In this document: in pieces, positions 14,610 through 15,679 of the stretch
Position numbering within the stretch: position 1 is the stretch's first letter
Layout: every line of letters starts with the position of its first letter
Source: Chloroflexota bacterium
Lineage (GTDB): Bacteria > Chloroflexota > Anaerolineae > Aggregatilineales > UBA2796
Assembly (NCBI GenBank): GCA_017743585.1
Contig: JAGHYP010000031.1
Coordinates: 1 to 15,679, forward strand
Reading direction: 5' to 3'
DNA: 15,679 nucleotides
The notes under the pieces: generated by a model
The model's input: only the letters and a program-made list of their open reading frames with translations
What the model was told of the DNA's origin: nothing
Database searches by the model: none
Position numbers and translations under genes: made by a program

Positions 14610-15679
14610 TCAGAGTTGCGGGTTGGGCGGACGGAAACGTCCTGTGCGTATCTCTTCAAGCCGATCTGCGGCAGGCGTATAGCGCGGATTGATGCTCAGC
14701 GCGCGGCGGAAGGCGCGCTGCGCCTCATCCATGTTGCCTTGCGCCGCCAGCGCCATGCCGCGCCAGTAATGCGATTCTTCTAAATCGCTCGACGTGCCGA
14801 GCGTGGCATCCGCTAGAGCGATCACCTCGCTGTACTGCCCTGTGTAGTAATACGCCTCGTACATGGTGAACTGATACCACAACATCCGCCATGGCAAGCC
14901 TGAGCCGACGCTGCGCGCGCGGTCGAAAGCGCGGGCCGCATTGCGATAATCGCGCAATAGGACGTAACTGCTGCCCATGTTGAACCACGCGAACGGATTA
15001 TCGGGCTGAAGCGAGGCTTCTTCCTTGGCGCGGCTGAGCGCGTGCTGAACGCTGTAGGTCACATCTCGATGCGGGCCGAGCAGCAGCGCCAGCTCGCGCT
15101 CGCGCTCAGCGGGGTAGATCACGATGTAGAGCCGATTGAACTGCTGCCAGCGCTCATCCACGCTGCTGTAGCGTTCCCAGCGCGCGCCGCGATAGGTATC
15201 TAGCACGTAGAACTCGCCACGTGTGTCATCGTAGCCTTGAATGGTCAGGTAGTGCCCCATCCAGCCTTCGCCCGCCACAACGTAGCCTTGCTCAAGGATG
15301 ACCCCGAAGCCATTCGCCACCAGTCGCTTGATCAAGTTCAGCTCACCGCCAACTCGCATCAGCGCCTTGAGCGGGATGCCGCGCTCGCCGTTGAGATGGT
15401 GATTGACGTAGTTGACCATTTCCCAAGGGCTGACGTTGCGATCTTCAGGGCTGGGCTTCAGGTATTGGGTCACCTCTTCTTTGGTGCCGTTCCAGCCCAT
15501 GTAGTACAGCACCTGCGCAAGGTTTGCCGGCCCGCAAGTGTTCCACGTCTGCTGCACAAAGCGGAAGCCTTGCCCTTGCCACGCTACCGGGATCGGAATT
15601 TCGGTCGGCACAGGTGGTGGCGGCAGAGTCGGCGTGGTGGTGGCGGTTGGTAGCGCCGCGAGGGCGAGAGTCGGGAAAG
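14610..15679 (-). CDS. C39-like cysteine peptidase domain with TPR repeats, 5' end outside window
   Basis: The reading frame stays open to the right edge, so the N-terminus, presumably a signal peptide or membrane anchor, is not seen. The first visible residues form a Pro/Thr-rich linker (ALPTATTTPTLPPPPVPTE). Counting from the GTG at 15611, a papain-like C39_2 domain spans about 10-170. It has the catalytic cysteine C26 in QTWNTCGPANLAQVL, H120 in GHYLTIQGYDD and D138 in VLDTY, so the triad looks complete. At least three TPR units follow (about 183-325; NPFAWFNMGSSYVLLRDYRNA, then HYWRGMALAAQGNMDEAQRAF). The GTG at 15611 is unlikely to be the true start because it lies in the middle of the linker. 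The protein probably acts outside the membrane; its substrate is unknown. The downstream GH-A gene follows after 112 bp. Confidence 0.87.
   Translation of the reverse strand, partial: FPTLALAALPTATTTPTLPPPPVPTEIPIPVAWQGQGFRFVQQTWNTCGPANLAQVLYYMGWNGTKEEVTQYLKPSPEDRNVSPWEMVNYVNHHLNGERGIPLKALMRVGGELNLIKRLVANGFGVILEQGYVVAGEGWMGHYLTIQGYDDTRGEFYVLDTYRGARWERYSSVDERWQQFNRLYIVIYPAERERELALLLGPHRDVTYSVQHALSRAKEEASLQPDNPFAWFNMGSSYVLLRDYRNAARAFDRARSVGSGLPWRMLWYQFTMYEAYYYTGQYSEVIALADATLGTSSDLEESHYWRGMALAAQGNMDEAQRAFRRALSINPRYTPAADRLEEIRTGRFRPPNPQL

Noticed and set aside
14498..14659. N-terminal extension of the GH-A protein
   Set aside because: It overlaps the end of the C39/TPR gene and contains the candidate promoter and ribosome binding site; a clean signal peptide starts at 14497.
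1..15679. CRISPR array, tRNA or rRNA genes, insertion sequences, attachment sites, toxin-antitoxin pairs
   Set aside because: I looked through the gaps and gene ends and saw no repeat-spacer pattern, cloverleaf, transposase motif or terminal repeats.

Overview
The window is a GC-rich stretch (roughly 60 % by eye), tightly packed with genes, nearly all on the minus strand. Proline/threonine-rich linkers behind signal peptides, a secreted C39-like/TPR protein, a carbohydrate ABC transporter linked to glycoside hydrolases, and Gram-type-neutral signal peptides together suggest a Chloroflexota bacterium, perhaps Anaerolineae or a relative. That placement is inference from protein style; there is no rRNA or other marker here to fix it.

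Layout from right to left, the direction of most transcription. At the right edge is the 5'-truncated gene of a secreted cysteine-peptidase-like protein with TPR repeats (14610-15679). It is followed by a secreted clan GH-A hydrolase-like protein (13049-14497) with its own candidate promoter and a strong intrinsic terminator (12987-13028). Next, on the plus strand, is a YyaL/SPATA20-type thioredoxin-fold protein (10897-12954). Divergent from it is a relic of an oligoendopeptidase F gene (10398-10716), which has lost about 500 internal codons and carries a frameshift. It runs directly into an intact GH2 beta-mannosidase (7914-10394).

The gap at 7500-7913 holds a strong candidate promoter, a fragment of a LacI-type regulator broken by an 11-bp tandem duplication, and a structured leader. 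It precedes a five-gene carbohydrate operon: substrate-binding protein (6123-7499), two CUT1 permeases (5034-5993 and 3932-5032), a secreted GH-A hydrolase (2652-3935) and a cytoplasmic GH1 beta-glycosidase (1300-2637). The left end is mnmA (50-1150), a tRNA 2-thiouridylase with its own candidate promoter.

The genes from 1300 to 10394 read as a beta-glycoside (probably beta-mannoside/beta-glucoside) utilisation locus. The exported hydrolase would trim the substrate outside, the ABC system would import oligosaccharides with an ATPase encoded elsewhere, and the GH1 and GH2 enzymes would finish them in the cytoplasm. I see no wholly new multi-gene system. The most notable points are two gene relics (pepF and a lacI-type regulator) at the two transcription starts of this locus, an unusual extracytoplasmic insert in the MalG-type permease, and a small W/DSxLGCP domain fused to a GH-A barrel.
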